DNA of 27,027 nucleotides from RGIG3009 sp045603285 (GCA_045603285.1 JAZULW010000006.1:1-27027); one strand, 5' to 3'. Positions 6,584 through 15,426 are shown, numbered from the stretch's first letter. Notes: a model not told the origin generated them from the sequence alone. Translations and numbers: made by a program.

Positions 6584-7714
6584 TCACCTCAACCATTCTG
6601 CCAGCAACCGTCTCACGGCAGTGGCCCATTTTTTAAATACTGTCTGCGGCGGCCGTGCCGCAACCGACTTAGCCGCCGTAATATCCAATTCTTCGATTAC
6701 CCGTTCGCCGACAACATACACGAGTTTTCCCACAACGTCCCCTTTTTGTATCGGTGCCCACACAAACGAGGGCAATTCCATACGGCAAGATACTTGTTCG
6801 CTTTGAAAAAGGACGACGGGCGAGGGTATCGTTGCCGTTAACGGCACGGCTCCCTCTTCCCCGCCTGCCACCGCAAGCGAAGGAAAATCGGGAAGCGACG
6901 GCGTCACCGCTTCGGTGACGGAAAAACCATATTCATACAACGCCATATGGTCGTTCCAATAATCGCCGCCGTTGAGCGTTGCCACCACCAACGTAACACC
7001 ATCACGCCGTGCAGCCGAAACCAGGCATTTGCCCGATTTCACCGTGTATCCCGTTTTCAGGCCGATGGCATCGGGATATAGCCGCAACAAACGGTTGTGA
7101 TTTTGCAACGTAAGTGTCTGCTCGGGTTCAACTTTATGTATGGTGGCGGTACGAGAAGCGCACAGTTCCGCCACTTGCGGATTTTTCAACACAGCTGCTC
7201 CAAGCAACGCCATATCACGTGCGGTAGAGTGATGGCCGCCCTCGTCCAATCCGGAAGGAGTAACGAACACGGTGTTCACCATGCCAAGTGTAGCGGCTTT
7301 TCGGTTCATCTGTGCAGCAAAAGAGGGCAACGAACCGCACGACAACAACGCCAGCGCATTGGCGGCATCATTCCCCGAAGCGAGCAATAGCCCCGCCATC
7401 AAATCACGCACGGAAAGGCGCTCTCCACCGCGAAGCCCCATCGACGAACCTTCCACCAACACCGCTTGAGACGGCACCGTTACCACGCGGTCAAACGGTA
7501 GATGCTCCGCCGTCACCAACGCGGTCATCAGTTTGGTCGTACTGGCCATCGGGCGGCAAACATCCGCTGCTTTTTCGTATAAAAAGCGGCCGGAAGACGG
7601 TTCATACAACACCGCCGACAACGATGAAACGGACGACGGTTTTGCCGCCGAAACAGGGAACGGCGACAGCAAACAGGCAATCGCCGCCAAACAAATGCCG
7701 TATCGTTTCCACAT
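6584..7714 (-). CDS. dacF: D-alanyl-D-alanine carboxypeptidase (DacF-type, PBP5 family)
   Basis: 376 residues. A signal peptide (MWKRYGICLAAIACLLSPFPVSA) precedes a peptidase S11 domain with all three active-site motifs: SxxK as S58-T-T-K61 in MASTTKLMTAL, SGN in LASGNDAANAL, and KTG in GLKTGYT. It trims the terminal D-Ala from peptidoglycan pentapeptides on the outer face of the membrane. The C-terminus ends in a basic amphipathic stretch (FKKWATAVRRLLAEWLR) typical of membrane anchoring. I chose ATG at 7712-7714 because GAGGTGG lies five bases upstream; the GTG at 7723 overlaps that site. In Bacillus DacF acts in the forespore; that role here is inference. Confidence 0.93.
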   Translation of the reverse strand: MWKRYGICLAAIACLLSPFPVSAAKPSSVSSLSAVLYEPSSGRFLYEKAADVCRPMASTTKLMTALVTAEHLPFDRVVTVPSQAVLVEGSSMGLRGGERLSVRDLMAGLLLASGNDAANALALLSCGSLPSFAAQMNRKAATLGMVNTVFVTPSGLDEGGHHSTARDMALLGAAVLKNPQVAELCASRTATIHKVEPEQTLTLQNHNRLLRLYPDAIGLKTGYTVKSGKCLVSAARRDGVTLVVATLNGGDYWNDHMALYEYGFSVTEAVTPSLPDFPSLAVAGGEEGAVPLTATIPSPVVLFQSEQVSCRMELPSFVWAPIQKGDVVGKLVYVVGERVIEELDITAAKSVAARPPQTVFKKWATAVRRLLAEWLR

Positions 7715-7765
7715 ACATTCCACCTCTTCATTGTACCCTATGCGGATACCGGGCGGAAAATGTGA

Positions 7766-8143
7766 TTATTTCGCTTGTTCTTTTTTAGCGGCGATCAATC
7801 CCGTGATCTTATTGACCGCATCGGGAATCATATTGGCCATTTGGTTTAACGTGTCGGGCGTAGATACCATCGGCAACACACGCACATTCCCTTTCTCGCA
7901 CACAATAAACGCGATCGGTGTAATGTTGATGCCCGCACCGCCGGCGCCGCCAAACAGTTCTTTTTCGCTTTTGCTCGGCAGATCGGAACCGCCGCTTGCA
8001 AACCCATACGCAACTTTGGACACGGGGATAAGCACCGTATCGTTCGGCAAGGCAATCGGATCGCCGATGACGGTGCTGACGTCCACACATTCGCGAATTT
8101 TTTCAATGGATACACCAAGCAATTCTTTAACTTTGTTTTCCAT
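7766..8143 (-). CDS. ytfJ: GerW/YtfJ family sporulation-associated protein
   Basis: 125 residues beginning MENKVKELLGVSIEKIRECVDVSTVIGDPI, the signature of the YtfJ/GerW family. A glycine-rich segment (GGAGGAGINITPIAFIV) follows and the protein ends in a lysine-rich tail. In Bacillus subtilis YtfJ is made in the forespore and is needed for normal germination; homologues also occur in bacteria not known to sporulate, so it suggests but does not prove endospore formation. Start ATG at 8141-8143 has a strong GGAGGAG. It lies between scpB (14-base gap) and dacF, the usual clostridial order. Confidence 0.93.
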   Translation of the reverse strand: MENKVKELLGVSIEKIRECVDVSTVIGDPIALPNDTVLIPVSKVAYGFASGGSDLPSKSEKELFGGAGGAGINITPIAFIVCEKGNVRVLPMVSTPDTLNQMANMIPDAVNKITGLIAAKKEQAK

Positions 8144-8157
8144 ACCGTTCTCCTCCG

Positions 8158-8736
8158 TTACTGTACGTCTTCTGTTTGACTGATAACCTCTTCCAGCGTG
8201 GTTTCCACCATACGCGCCTCTTCTTCCTTCTGGGGAAGCGGCGGTAATTCCGAAAGTTTGGATACCCCGAACGAGCGCAAGAAAACAGGGGTTGTGCCGT
8301 ATAAAAGCGGCCGACCGGGCAGTTCCAAACGTCCCTTTTCTTCAATGAGGTTCTTTTGCATTAACCCTTGGATAACCGCCACACAGTCTACACCGCGAAC
8401 CTGCTCGATAAAAGCTTTGGTTACGGGTTGGTTGTAGGCAACAATGGCCAGCACTTCCATAGCCGCCTGCGAAAGCGGTGTGTTACGCCGCATATCCAGT
8501 GCGCGACGAATCACGTCGGCATATTCTTTTCGGGTACACAGTTGATACTGATCGTCCAACGCGAGCATACGGATACCGCCGTTACGCATATTGATCTCGT
8601 TCATCAAATCTTCTGCAAAGCGAATCACGTTGTCTTTATCCAGTTCCAACACTTCGCTTAAGCGCGACACCGAAACAGGTTCGCCGCTGGCAAATAAAAT
8701 CGCCTCAATCGCAGCGCGGTATTCTTTAATTTCCAT
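8158..8736 (-). CDS. scpB: Segregation and condensation protein B
   Basis: 192 residues made of two winged-helix domains. Motifs include EAILFASGEPVS near residues 11-22, TPLSQAAMEVLAIVAYNQPVTK with IEQVRGVDC in the centre, and GRPLLYGTTPVFLRSFGV near the end, all conserved in ScpB. It forms the SMC-ScpA-ScpB condensin complex that organises and separates origins after replication. Start ATG at 8734-8736 follows AAAGGAGGGG and overlaps the scpA stop by 11 bases, so translation is likely coupled. Confidence 0.95.
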   Translation of the reverse strand: MEIKEYRAAIEAILFASGEPVSVSRLSEVLELDKDNVIRFAEDLMNEINMRNGGIRMLALDDQYQLCTRKEYADVIRRALDMRRNTPLSQAAMEVLAIVAYNQPVTKAFIEQVRGVDCVAVIQGLMQKNLIEEKGRLELPGRPLLYGTTPVFLRSFGVSKLSELPPLPQKEEEARMVETTLEEVISQTEDVQ

Positions 8737-9451
8737 CGGGTTCCCCTCCTTTACGTTTCAGCAACGTCACTTTTTGGTGATTTCCTTCCCCGTCCAAGGC
8801 AATGCGTTTTCCCTTAATCAGTTCCAACACCGCCAAGAACGTGGCAATCAATTCGGATTTGGTTTGCGCGTTGTCATACAATGACGTATATGTCACGGCT
8901 TGTCCGCGGCGCAAGCGGCGCAACACAAACATAATTTTCGACGAAACCGACACGATTTTGCGTGCCACAATGTTGTGAAACACTTGAGGCGAGGGTGGCA
9001 ATTTCCTTGCGGAACGGCCCGCAGCAGACAAATACGCCTCCAACAACTCATTGCTGTGATGACGACGGCGATACGTATAGTCAGGCTCCACCTCGGTGGG
9101 TTCGCGTACAAACAAATCACCGCCGATATGTTGACGACGCATTCGTTCGGCCGCTTCACGACAAAGTTGATACTCAATCAGCTCACCCGTAAGTTGTTGT
9201 TTGAGTTCTTCCGCTTCCTCGTGTTTCGGCAACAACATTGCGGATTTGATCTGCACCAACCGCGCGGCCATATCCAAAAACTCCGTTGCCACGTCCATAT
9301 CGAGTGCTTGCATCTCGCGGATGGTTTTCATATACTGTTCAAGCAACTCGTGAATGGGAATGTCGTAAATATTCAATTTGTGCTTTTGCACCAAATGCAA
9401 AAGCAGGTCGAGCGGCCCTTCAAAATCGGGCAACTTGTAGGAAATTTCCAT
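8726..9451 (-). CDS. scpA: Segregation and condensation protein A (kleisin)
   Basis: 241 residues. The N-terminus MEISYKLPDFEGPLDLLLHL is diagnostic of ScpA, followed by VQKHKLNIYDIPI and the DMDVATEFLDMAARLVQIKS helix. The C-terminal winged helix (IATFLAVLELIKGKRI) binds SMC. ScpA bridges the SMC heads and ScpB. I chose ATG at 9449-9451, preceded by TGAGGAAG, because homologues start here; the ORF extends eight codons upstream to 9475 but that start would overlap the M50 gene. It follows the M50 protease gene by 13 bases. Confidence 0.95.
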   Translation of the reverse strand: MEISYKLPDFEGPLDLLLHLVQKHKLNIYDIPIHELLEQYMKTIREMQALDMDVATEFLDMAARLVQIKSAMLLPKHEEAEELKQQLTGELIEYQLCREAAERMRRQHIGGDLFVREPTEVEPDYTYRRRHHSNELLEAYLSAAGRSARKLPPSPQVFHNIVARKIVSVSSKIMFVLRRLRRGQAVTYTSLYDNAQTKSELIATFLAVLELIKGKRIALDGEGNHQKVTLLKRKGGEPDGN

Positions 9452-9464
9452 ACCGTTTACTTCC

Positions 9465-10127
9465 TCAAAAACCAAATAATTTTATGAGCAGACCCATCAA
9501 AAAATTGCGCAAAAAGTTAAGCGGAACATTCAGTGTGCCGCTAAACAGCAACAACATCATTCCGATGGTAATGTAACGCGAATAGCGTTCCATCGTATAC
9601 ACCCACCGTTCGGGTAACAACCACGCAAAAATACGCGAGCCGTCAAGCGGCGGAACAGGCAGTAAATTGAACACCGCCAAGCCGATGTTGACCGTGGCAA
9701 ACACCTCAATGAGCACCAAATAGGCAATGCTCCCCACCGTCGCAGAAAGCGGCAACAACGTCAAAATACGGAACAGAGCAATCGACACGGCTGCCATCAA
9801 AATGTTGGAAAGCGGACCCGCCAGGGCAGTGAGCGCCATATCACGCCGCGGATTGCGGAAATTGCGCGGATTCACGGGAACGGGACGCGCATAACCAAAA
9901 CCGAATAAGACAAGCATCAACGTCCCCATCGGGTCGAGATGCGCAAAAGGCGAGAACCGCAAACGGCCGTTCCAACGTGCCGTATCGTCCCCCAATTTAT
10001 ACGCCGCAAACGCGTGTGCCAATTCGTGCACCGGCAACATCACGAGGATGAGAACCAGATAGCTGAAGAACATCAGCATCAGTTCCGCAAACGAAAGACC
10101 TCTGTTATTCAACAATGCAAAAACCAT
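9465..10127 (-). CDS. Site-2 protease family (M50B) membrane metalloprotease
   Basis: 220 residues with about six hydrophobic segments. The zinc-binding motif HELAH is at about residues 34-38 in the first membrane segments, and the third ligand motif NLLPVPPLDGSR lies in the C-terminal half. No PDZ domain is present, so it is the compact YwhC-like type, not RseP. Such proteases cut substrates within the membrane; its substrate is unknown. Start ATG at 10125-10127 has AAAGGTG upstream; an in-frame ATG at 10151 lies too close to the promoter's leader to be preferred. Gene order M50-scpA-scpB is common in Firmicutes. First gene of its operon. Confidence 0.9.
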   Translation of the reverse strand: MVFALLNNRGLSFAELMLMFFSYLVLILVMLPVHELAHAFAAYKLGDDTARWNGRLRFSPFAHLDPMGTLMLVLFGFGYARPVPVNPRNFRNPRRDMALTALAGPLSNILMAAVSIALFRILTLLPLSATVGSIAYLVLIEVFATVNIGLAVFNLLPVPPLDGSRIFAWLLPERWVYTMERYSRYITIGMMLLLFSGTLNVPLNFLRNFLMGLLIKLFGF

Positions 10128-10167
10128 AGTTTTCACCTTTCGGCAATTCAATAAATTTCCATAGTGT

Positions 10168-10196
10168 AGTATAGCGCAAAGCAGAAAAAATTACAA
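10168..10196 (-). promoter_or_regulatory. Sigma-A-like promoter for the M50-scpAB operon
   Basis: Minus strand -35 TTGTAA (10191-10196), 17-base spacer, -10 TATACT (10168-10173). The transcript would begin near 10161, about 34 bases before the M50 ATG. It is divergent from the rpmB promoter, with about 60 bases of AT-rich DNA between the two -35 boxes. Confidence 0.7.
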
Positions 10197-10255
10197 GGAA
10201 AAACCGCCTTGATCTTTATGTTTTTAAAAAAATTTCATAACTTTGCAAAAAAAAC

Positions 10256-10284
10256 TTGCTTTTCGCGAACAAATCTGCTAATAT
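10256..10284 (+). promoter_or_regulatory. Sigma-A-like promoter for rpmB
   Basis: -35 TTGCTT (10256-10261), 17-base spacer, -10 TAATAT (10279-10284). The expected start is near 10291, giving a leader of about 60 bases before the rpmB ATG. An A/T-rich stretch (10220-10254) precedes it and could act as an UP-like element. Confidence 0.7.
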
Positions 10285-10349
10285 ACTTCTGTTGCTTTGA
10301 ATTTGGCGGTATGATTCCGTCGATGAAACACCAAAAGGAGGTGCAGAAA

Positions 10350-10538
10350 ATGGCTAAATGTGATTTCTGCGGCAAATCTGTTACGTTCGGTATTAAGGTG
10401 TCCCACTCCCACAGACGTTCTAACCGCGCTTGGCGTCCCAACATCAAACGCGTGAAGGCAGTGGTAAACGGCTCGCCTAAAAAGGTATACGCCTGCACCC
10501 GTTGCCTGCGTTCGGGTAAGGTTACGCGCGCCATCTAA
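10350..10538 (+). CDS. rpmB: 50S ribosomal protein L28
   Basis: 62 residues beginning MAKCDFCGKSVTFGIKVSHS. It has two CxxC pairs (CDFC near the start and CTRC near the end), so it is the zinc-binding form of L28, with the conserved SNRAWRPNIKRV core. L28 is a late-assembling protein of the large ribosomal subunit. Start ATG at 10350 is preceded by a perfect AAAGGAGGTG at 10334-10343. It is a single-gene unit with its own promoter and terminator, the usual arrangement in Firmicutes. The reading frame is open upstream to 10209, but that extension has no support. Confidence 0.97.
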   Translation: MAKCDFCGKSVTFGIKVSHSHRRSNRAWRPNIKRVKAVVNGSPKKVYACTRCLRSGKVTRAI

Positions 10539-10552
10539 TCGTAACACGTAGC

Positions 10553-10590
10553 ATCCGGATGTCATTTCGACATCCGGATTTTTCTTTTTT
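10553..10590 (+). terminator. Rho-independent terminator of rpmB
   Basis: ATCCGGATGTC (10553-10563) pairs perfectly with GACATCCGGAT (10569-10579) around a 5-base loop and is followed by a T-rich run from 10580. Strong 11-bp intrinsic terminator, 14 bases after the rpmB stop. Confidence 0.92.
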
Positions 10591-10591
10591 C

Positions 10592-10620
10592 TTGCTTTTT
10601 TCCGTGTAGTTGTATATAAT
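10592..10620 (+). promoter_or_regulatory. Sigma-A-like promoter for ppa-pncB
   Basis: -35 TTGCTT (10592-10597), 17-base spacer, -10 TATAAT (10615-10620). The -35 box immediately follows the T-run of the rpmB terminator. The predicted start near 10627 gives a 24-base leader holding the GGGAGG ribosome binding site at 10639-10644. Confidence 0.75.
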
Positions 10621-10650
10621 AACAAAAACACTTTCTTTGGGAGGCCGCTT

Positions 10651-11187
10651 ATGAATATTTGGCACGACATTTCCCCCGAACGAATCCAACCCGAGAATTT
10701 TACCGCGGTGATTGAAATTCCCAAGGGCGGAAAAAACAAATATGAAATGGACAAAGAAACAGGATTGCTGAGTCTGGATCGCGTGTTGTATACCGCCACT
10801 CACTACCCTGCCAATTACGGTTTAATTCCGCGCACCTACGCTGATGACGGCGACCCGCTCGACGTTTTGGTGATGTGCCAGGAATCCATTGTGCCGATGA
10901 CACTGGTGCAATGCTATCCCATCGGCGTGGTAAAAATGATCGACGAGGATTCCATCGACGAAAAAATCATCGCCGTGCCCTTCCGCGACCCATCGCTTTC
11001 TTGCTATCAAGACATTTCGGAATTGCCCAAACACACGTTTGATGAAATTCAGCACTTTTTCACGGTGTACAAATCCCTGGAAAACAAAAACACCGTTGTA
11101 AAAGAAGTGCTGGGGCGCGAGGCGGCCGTCCAAATTATCGAACATTGTATCGAGGAATATAAACATTGCTATTGCGGGGAGCGTTAA
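10651..11187 (+). CDS. ppa: Inorganic pyrophosphatase (family I)
   Basis: 178 residues. The family I signature DGDPLDVLV is present after AEx-like YGLIPRTYADD, with the conserved substrate residues in IEIPKGGKNKYEMDKETG near the start. Magnesium-dependent hydrolysis of pyrophosphate pulls forward reactions that release it, such as the NAD-salvage reaction of the next gene. Start ATG at 10651 has GGGAGG seven bases upstream. The C-terminus is slightly cysteine-rich (HCYCGER). It is three bases upstream of pncB, so the two form an operon; pairing these genes makes metabolic sense because nicotinate phosphoribosyltransferase releases pyrophosphate. Confidence 0.96.
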   Translation: MNIWHDISPERIQPENFTAVIEIPKGGKNKYEMDKETGLLSLDRVLYTATHYPANYGLIPRTYADDGDPLDVLVMCQESIVPMTLVQCYPIGVVKMIDEDSIDEKIIAVPFRDPSLSCYQDISELPKHTFDEIQHFFTVYKSLENKNTVVKEVLGREAAVQIIEHCIEEYKHCYCGER

Positions 11188-11190
11188 ACC

Positions 11191-12648
11191 ATGACCAATT
11201 TATACGGCAAAGAAAATTTGACCATGCTGACCGATTTTTACGAATTGACCATGGCCAACGGCTTTTTCGAAAACGGACGCGGCAATCAAATCACGTATTT
11301 TGATATGTTCTTCCGCACTGTACCGGATGGCGGCGGTGTCGCCATTATGGCCGGCTTGGATCAGGTCATCGAATACTTGAAAAATTTGTCTTTTTCGGAA
11401 GAAGACATCACGTATTTGCGTTCTAAGAATTTGTTCAGCGAACCGTTTTTGGAATTTTTGGCCAATTTCAAATTTACGTGTGACATTTGGGCCATACCCG
11501 AAGGCACCCCCATCTTCCCCGGCGAGCCGCTTCTTACGGTACGCGGGCCGGCTATGCAAGCCCAGTTTGTGGAAACGATGATCTTGCTGGCCATCAACCA
11601 TCAATCGCTCATCGCCACCAAGGCCAACCGCATTGTACGGGCGGCAAACGGCCGCGCCGTAATGGAATTCGGCTCCCGCCGTGCACAAGGATTCAACGGT
11701 GCCGTTTACGGCGCCCGCGCCGCGTATATCGGCGGTTGCGTGGGCACTGCTTGCACCATTGCCGACCGCGAATTCGGCATTCCCGCACTTGGTACGATGG
11801 CGCACAGTTGGGTGCAATTGTTTGATTCCGAATACGAGGCTTTTGCTGCCTACGCGCGCGTATATCCGCATTCGTGCACGTTGCTTGTGGATACATACAA
11901 CGTGTTAAAATCGGGTATTCCCAATGCCATTCGGGTGTTTGATGAGATACTGAAGCCGCTTGGTTGCCGTCCCAAAGGCATTCGTTTGGATTCGGGTGAT
12001 ATTACCTATCTTTCCAAAAAAGCTCGCAAGATGCTGGACGACGCGGGATATCCCGACTGTCAGATCTGCGCTTCGAACTCGCTTGACGAAGTCATTATCC
12101 GCGATATGATCGCACAGGGTGCGCGTATCGACAGTTTCGGTGTCGGCGAACGGCTTATCACCGCATCCAGCGATCCCGTTTTCGGCGGTGTCTACAAGTT
12201 GGCGGCGGTGGAAAAAGACGGTGTCATCACACCGCGCATTAAGGTGAGTGAAAACGTTGCCAAAATCACCAATCCCGGTTTTAAAGAAGTGTGGCGTTTG
12301 TACGACAAGGAAAGCGGCAAGGCTATTGCCGACGTGTTGACCTTGCACGACGAGGTGATCGACGATACCAAACCATACGAGATCTTCGACCCTGAACATA
12401 TTTGGAAGCGCAAGACCGTTACCGATTTCAAAGCCGTGCGGTTACGCAAACCTATATTCGAAAACGGCAACTGCGTATACGAATCCCCCACCGTGAGCGA
12501 GATTCGTGACTATTGCAAAGAGCAAATGAACACGTTGTGGGACGAAGTGCTTCGCTTTGAAAATCCCCACCGCTATTACGTAGACTTATCCCAAGCCTTG
12601 TGGGATGAAAAACACCGTCTGCTCACCCTTCACGGGCACGAAAAATAA
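11191..12648 (+). CDS. pncB: Nicotinate phosphoribosyltransferase
   Basis: 485 residues, typical of the long Firmicutes PncB type. The N-terminus (LTMLTDFYELTMANGFF), the segment EFGSRRAQGFNGAVYGARAAY, the active-site GTMAHSWVQLF and the phosphate-binding LDSGDITYLSKKAR motifs are all present. It condenses nicotinate with PRPP, using ATP, to give nicotinate mononucleotide for NAD salvage. Start ATG at 11191 has GGGGAG overlapping the end of ppa. A strong bidirectional terminator follows the stop. Cytosolic. Confidence 0.96.
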   Translation: MTNLYGKENLTMLTDFYELTMANGFFENGRGNQITYFDMFFRTVPDGGGVAIMAGLDQVIEYLKNLSFSEEDITYLRSKNLFSEPFLEFLANFKFTCDIWAIPEGTPIFPGEPLLTVRGPAMQAQFVETMILLAINHQSLIATKANRIVRAANGRAVMEFGSRRAQGFNGAVYGARAAYIGGCVGTACTIADREFGIPALGTMAHSWVQLFDSEYEAFAAYARVYPHSCTLLVDTYNVLKSGIPNAIRVFDEILKPLGCRPKGIRLDSGDITYLSKKARKMLDDAGYPDCQICASNSLDEVIIRDMIAQGARIDSFGVGERLITASSDPVFGGVYKLAAVEKDGVITPRIKVSENVAKITNPGFKEVWRLYDKESGKAIADVLTLHDEVIDDTKPYEIFDPEHIWKRKTVTDFKAVRLRKPIFENGNCVYESPTVSEIRDYCKEQMNTLWDEVLRFENPHRYYVDLSQALWDEKHRLLTLHGHEK

Positions 12649-12684
12649 AAACAGAGCCAATGCAATGCATTGGCTCTGTTTTTA
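12646..12684. terminator. Bidirectional terminator between pncB and the HD-domain gene
   Basis: CAGAGCCAATGC (12652-12663) pairs with GCATTGGCTCTG (12667-12678) around a 3-base loop. An A-run lies on the left and a T-run on the right, so it works in both directions for the convergent pncB and minus-strand operon. The right flank overlaps the stop codon of the HD-domain gene (12682-12684). Confidence 0.92.
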
Positions 12685-13341
12685 TATTAACGGTACATCG
12701 TTGATGAACAATTTAAATTGCATACCCAGTTTTTCCGCCGCTTTGCGGCACAAAATCATCCGTTCGAGAAAAATTTCAAAATAATCCATCACCGAACCGT
12801 AACGCAAATTGATATCAAGTTCCAACGTTACCACGGTACAATCTTCGTCAATGAAAAGTTTGGATTTTTCGACCGAATAGTTCACGCGGTCGTGAATATC
12901 AAACGTACCGTCGGGCGATTTGCGCACACGGGAACGGCGCACGTCCGATTTATCTGCTAAAATGAGTGCCGCCGCCAGCGCATTGACGGGTACACCCGTC
13001 CCTTCGTCGTGGTTGCCGATCGCGGTGGTAACGGTAGCAAGGTCTTCGGGCGGCATACCCATATCGTCCAAAATACTGAATGCCATAATGGCACCGCTTT
13101 GCGAATGTTCCACACGGTTGACCAGGTTGCCGATATCGTGCAAATATGCCGCAATGCGCACGAGTTCCACATCGTGTTCGCTGTATCCGAGTTTTTGCAA
13201 AATATAGGCCGCATTCTCCGCCACCAATGTGACGTGAGCAAAACTGTGCTCGGTAAACCCTTGAGCAAGCAACGATTCGTCAGCACGGGTAATATAGGCG
13301 CGTACCGCTTCGTTGTCGCGAATATCCTGAAATGTAACCAT
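12682..13341 (-). CDS. HD-domain phosphohydrolase
   Basis: 219 residues. The HD metal-binding pattern is visible: an early histidine in TEHSFAHV, the HD pair in AAYLHDIGN, a further histidine in IGNHDEG, and an aspartate in LILADKSDV. The family hydrolyses phosphate esters, often of nucleotides, but the substrate here cannot be told. I chose ATG at 13339-13341 because GAGAGG then sits at proper spacing; the ATG at 13347 would touch it. It is the last gene of the long minus-strand run, 14 bases after the HAD-family gene. Confidence 0.85.
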   Translation of the reverse strand: MVTFQDIRDNEAVRAYITRADESLLAQGFTEHSFAHVTLVAENAAYILQKLGYSEHDVELVRIAAYLHDIGNLVNRVEHSQSGAIMAFSILDDMGMPPEDLATVTTAIGNHDEGTGVPVNALAAALILADKSDVRRSRVRKSPDGTFDIHDRVNYSVEKSKLFIDEDCTVVTLELDINLRYGSVMDYFEIFLERMILCRKAAEKLGMQFKLFINDVPLI

Positions 13342-13355
13342 CGTCATTCCTCTCT

Positions 13356-14033
13356 TTACATAAAACTTTCTACCGCTTTTAACGAATCAATACGATGATC
13401 GAGCTTCAGATCGGTTGTGACGCCGCGTTTGTTTTTATCAAAATAACACGTTTTCATTCCGCAAGCAATGGCGCCTGCCATATCGGACGTCAGCGAATCG
13501 CCAATCATCATGATGTTATGCGGAGCAATACCGAGTTCTTCTAAGCAATGGGAAAAGAATTGCTCAGAGGGTTTGGATGCGCCAATTTTTTCTGAAATAA
13601 AATAATGCGAAAAATAAGGATACATCTTCCCTTTTTTAAGACGGTTTAACTGTTGCTCATATGGCCCGTTACTGGCTACGCCCAACACGTAACGCCCGTT
13701 TAAGTACTCCAGCATTTCAAAAGCACCTTCTACGGGAATGGCGCTATCTTTCAAGCACGCGCGGAAATATGTTTCAAAAGCAGGGCCGTCGCACTCGATG
13801 CCGAGTGCCTCAAACACGCGATTCCACCGCACCTTGGTGAGTTCGCCGAAGGTAAGTGTCCCCTTTTCAATTTGATGCCACAAACCGTTGTTTACGCGTG
13901 TAAACACGTCAAACATCGGCTCTTCATACGGGCCGATACCAAACGTTTCAAACCCGTCACGCATCGTTGTTTGCACGTACGCATCAAAATCCAAAAGCGT
14001 ATTATCAATGTCGATCAAAACCGCTTGTATCAT
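13356..14033 (-). CDS. YjjG-type HAD-superfamily nucleotidase
   Basis: 225 residues. HAD motif I is DIDNTLLDFD near residue 8-17, motif II is VASNG, motif III is the lysine in GASKPSEQFF, and motif IV is MIGDSLTSDMAGA. The sequence pattern, including the cap domain with RVNNGLWHQIEKG, fits the YjjG subfamily (noncanonical pyrimidine nucleotidase), which removes phosphate from nucleoside monophosphates. Substrate assignment is inference. I chose ATG at 14031-14033 with GGAGG at about 14039-14043 rather than the ATG at 14045. It is 23 bases downstream of rlmD. Confidence 0.88.
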   Translation of the reverse strand: MIQAVLIDIDNTLLDFDAYVQTTMRDGFETFGIGPYEEPMFDVFTRVNNGLWHQIEKGTLTFGELTKVRWNRVFEALGIECDGPAFETYFRACLKDSAIPVEGAFEMLEYLNGRYVLGVASNGPYEQQLNRLKKGKMYPYFSHYFISEKIGASKPSEQFFSHCLEELGIAPHNIMMIGDSLTSDMAGAIACGMKTCYFDKNKRGVTTDLKLDHRIDSLKAVESFM

Positions 14034-14056
14034 ATCTGCCTCCAATTGTTAGCGCT

Positions 14057-15415
14057 TCATATCCGTATTAGTTTGGCAACGGATTCACAATGGTGGGTGC
14101 GAGGAAACATATCCACGGGGGTAACCGACTGCGTTTGATACCCGCACTCGGCAAACCGTTTAAGGTCACGCGCCAGGGTGGCGGGATCGCACGATACATA
14201 CACCACGCGGCTCGGTGCCATACGGGCCACCGTATCAATAAGGGCGGCATCGCACCCTTTTCGGGGTGGATCCAAAATCACCACGTCGGGGCGCACCCCT
14301 TCGCGTTCCAATTGCACCGCGGCTTGGGCGGCATCAGCGTTGAGAAAACGCGCATTATGGATGCCATTGGCGGCGGCATTTTGCCGCGCGTCTTCCACCG
14401 CTTGCGGGGTAATCTCTACGCCGATAAGTTGCTTTACTTGATGCACCATGGAAAGGCCGATGGTCCCCGTCCCGCAATAGAGGTCCAGCAACACATCATC
14501 CCCCGTCAGGGAGGCGGCTTCTCTCGCCAAACCGTACAACCGTTCGGCTTGCGGTGCGTTAACTTGATAAAACGACAAGGGCGACAACCGAAATTCCAAC
14601 CCGCACAATCGGTCGGTAATATACCCCGTGCCGTACAGTGGGAAACTTTCCTCTCCCAACACCACGTTGGTATCGCGCTTGTTCAGGTTCACAAGAACAG
14701 TCGTCAGCTGCGGAACCGCGGATTTGAGCATATCAATCAGCCGTTGCGGTTGCGGTAATTTCCCGCTTGTGCACACAAGGCATACCATCAACTGCCCCGT
14801 GGAAAAGGCTTCGCGGATATAAATATGGCGGAGAAGACCGTGACCGGTGGTTTCGTCGTATGGGACCACGTTGGCCTTTTGAGCCCATTTCCCCACCGTA
14901 TCCAGCACCGCTTTAAAGTGTACGGGTTGCAACAAACAATCGTGTTGCTCCACTACACGGTGACTGCGCGCAGCATATAGGCCGATCAGCGGACGGTGTT
15001 TCCCCGCCACCACAGGATATTGCCCTTTGTTGCGATAGTGGTCAGCACCCTCACACGGCACGATGGGTTCGGGGGTGATGGAGAGACCGCCGATACGCTG
15101 AAGCGCATCGGCCACGCGTTGCCATTTATATCCGAGTTCCGCCTCATACGTCACATGGCGAAAAGCACAGCCGCCGCATTTGCCGAACACGGGACAATCG
15201 ACGGATAAAACACGGTGTTCCGACGGGGTGTGCAATTCTTCTATTTTGCCGAATGCACACCGCGACTGCACTTTTAAGATACGGCAAGTGAGCGTATCCC
15301 CCACCGCGGTAAACGGCACGAACACCGCCATTCCGTCTTCGGCGTGGCCGACACCGTTGCCTTCAGCGGTCATACCGGTAACGGTAAGCGGAATAAGTTG
15401 ATTCTTTTGCAACAA
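14057..15415 (-). CDS. rlmD: 23S rRNA (uracil-C5)-methyltransferase, RlmD/RumA family
   Basis: 452 residues. An N-terminal TRAM domain (LTVTGMTAEGNGVGHAEDGMAVFV, with FVPFTAVGD) precedes an iron-sulfur cluster region with C74, C80 and C83 (CPVFGKCGGC). The SAM-binding motif is LLDLYCGTGTIGLS and the catalytic cysteine lies in VSCDPATLARD. It methylates C5 of a uridine in 23S rRNA, or possibly in tRNA, since Firmicutes members vary in target. The start appears to be TTG at 15413-15415, six bases after AAGGTGA; the next codon is also TTG. That ribosome binding site overlaps the polC stop codon, implying coupling. Confidence 0.9.
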   Translation of the reverse strand: MLQKNQLIPLTVTGMTAEGNGVGHAEDGMAVFVPFTAVGDTLTCRILKVQSRCAFGKIEELHTPSEHRVLSVDCPVFGKCGGCAFRHVTYEAELGYKWQRVADALQRIGGLSITPEPIVPCEGADHYRNKGQYPVVAGKHRPLIGLYAARSHRVVEQHDCLLQPVHFKAVLDTVGKWAQKANVVPYDETTGHGLLRHIYIREAFSTGQLMVCLVCTSGKLPQPQRLIDMLKSAVPQLTTVLVNLNKRDTNVVLGEESFPLYGTGYITDRLCGLEFRLSPLSFYQVNAPQAERLYGLAREAASLTGDDVLLDLYCGTGTIGLSMVHQVKQLIGVEITPQAVEDARQNAAANGIHNARFLNADAAQAAVQLEREGVRPDVVILDPPRKGCDAALIDTVARMAPSRVVYVSCDPATLARDLKRFAECGYQTQSVTPVDMFPRTHHCESVAKLIRI

Positions 15416-15426
15416 CGTAGGTCACC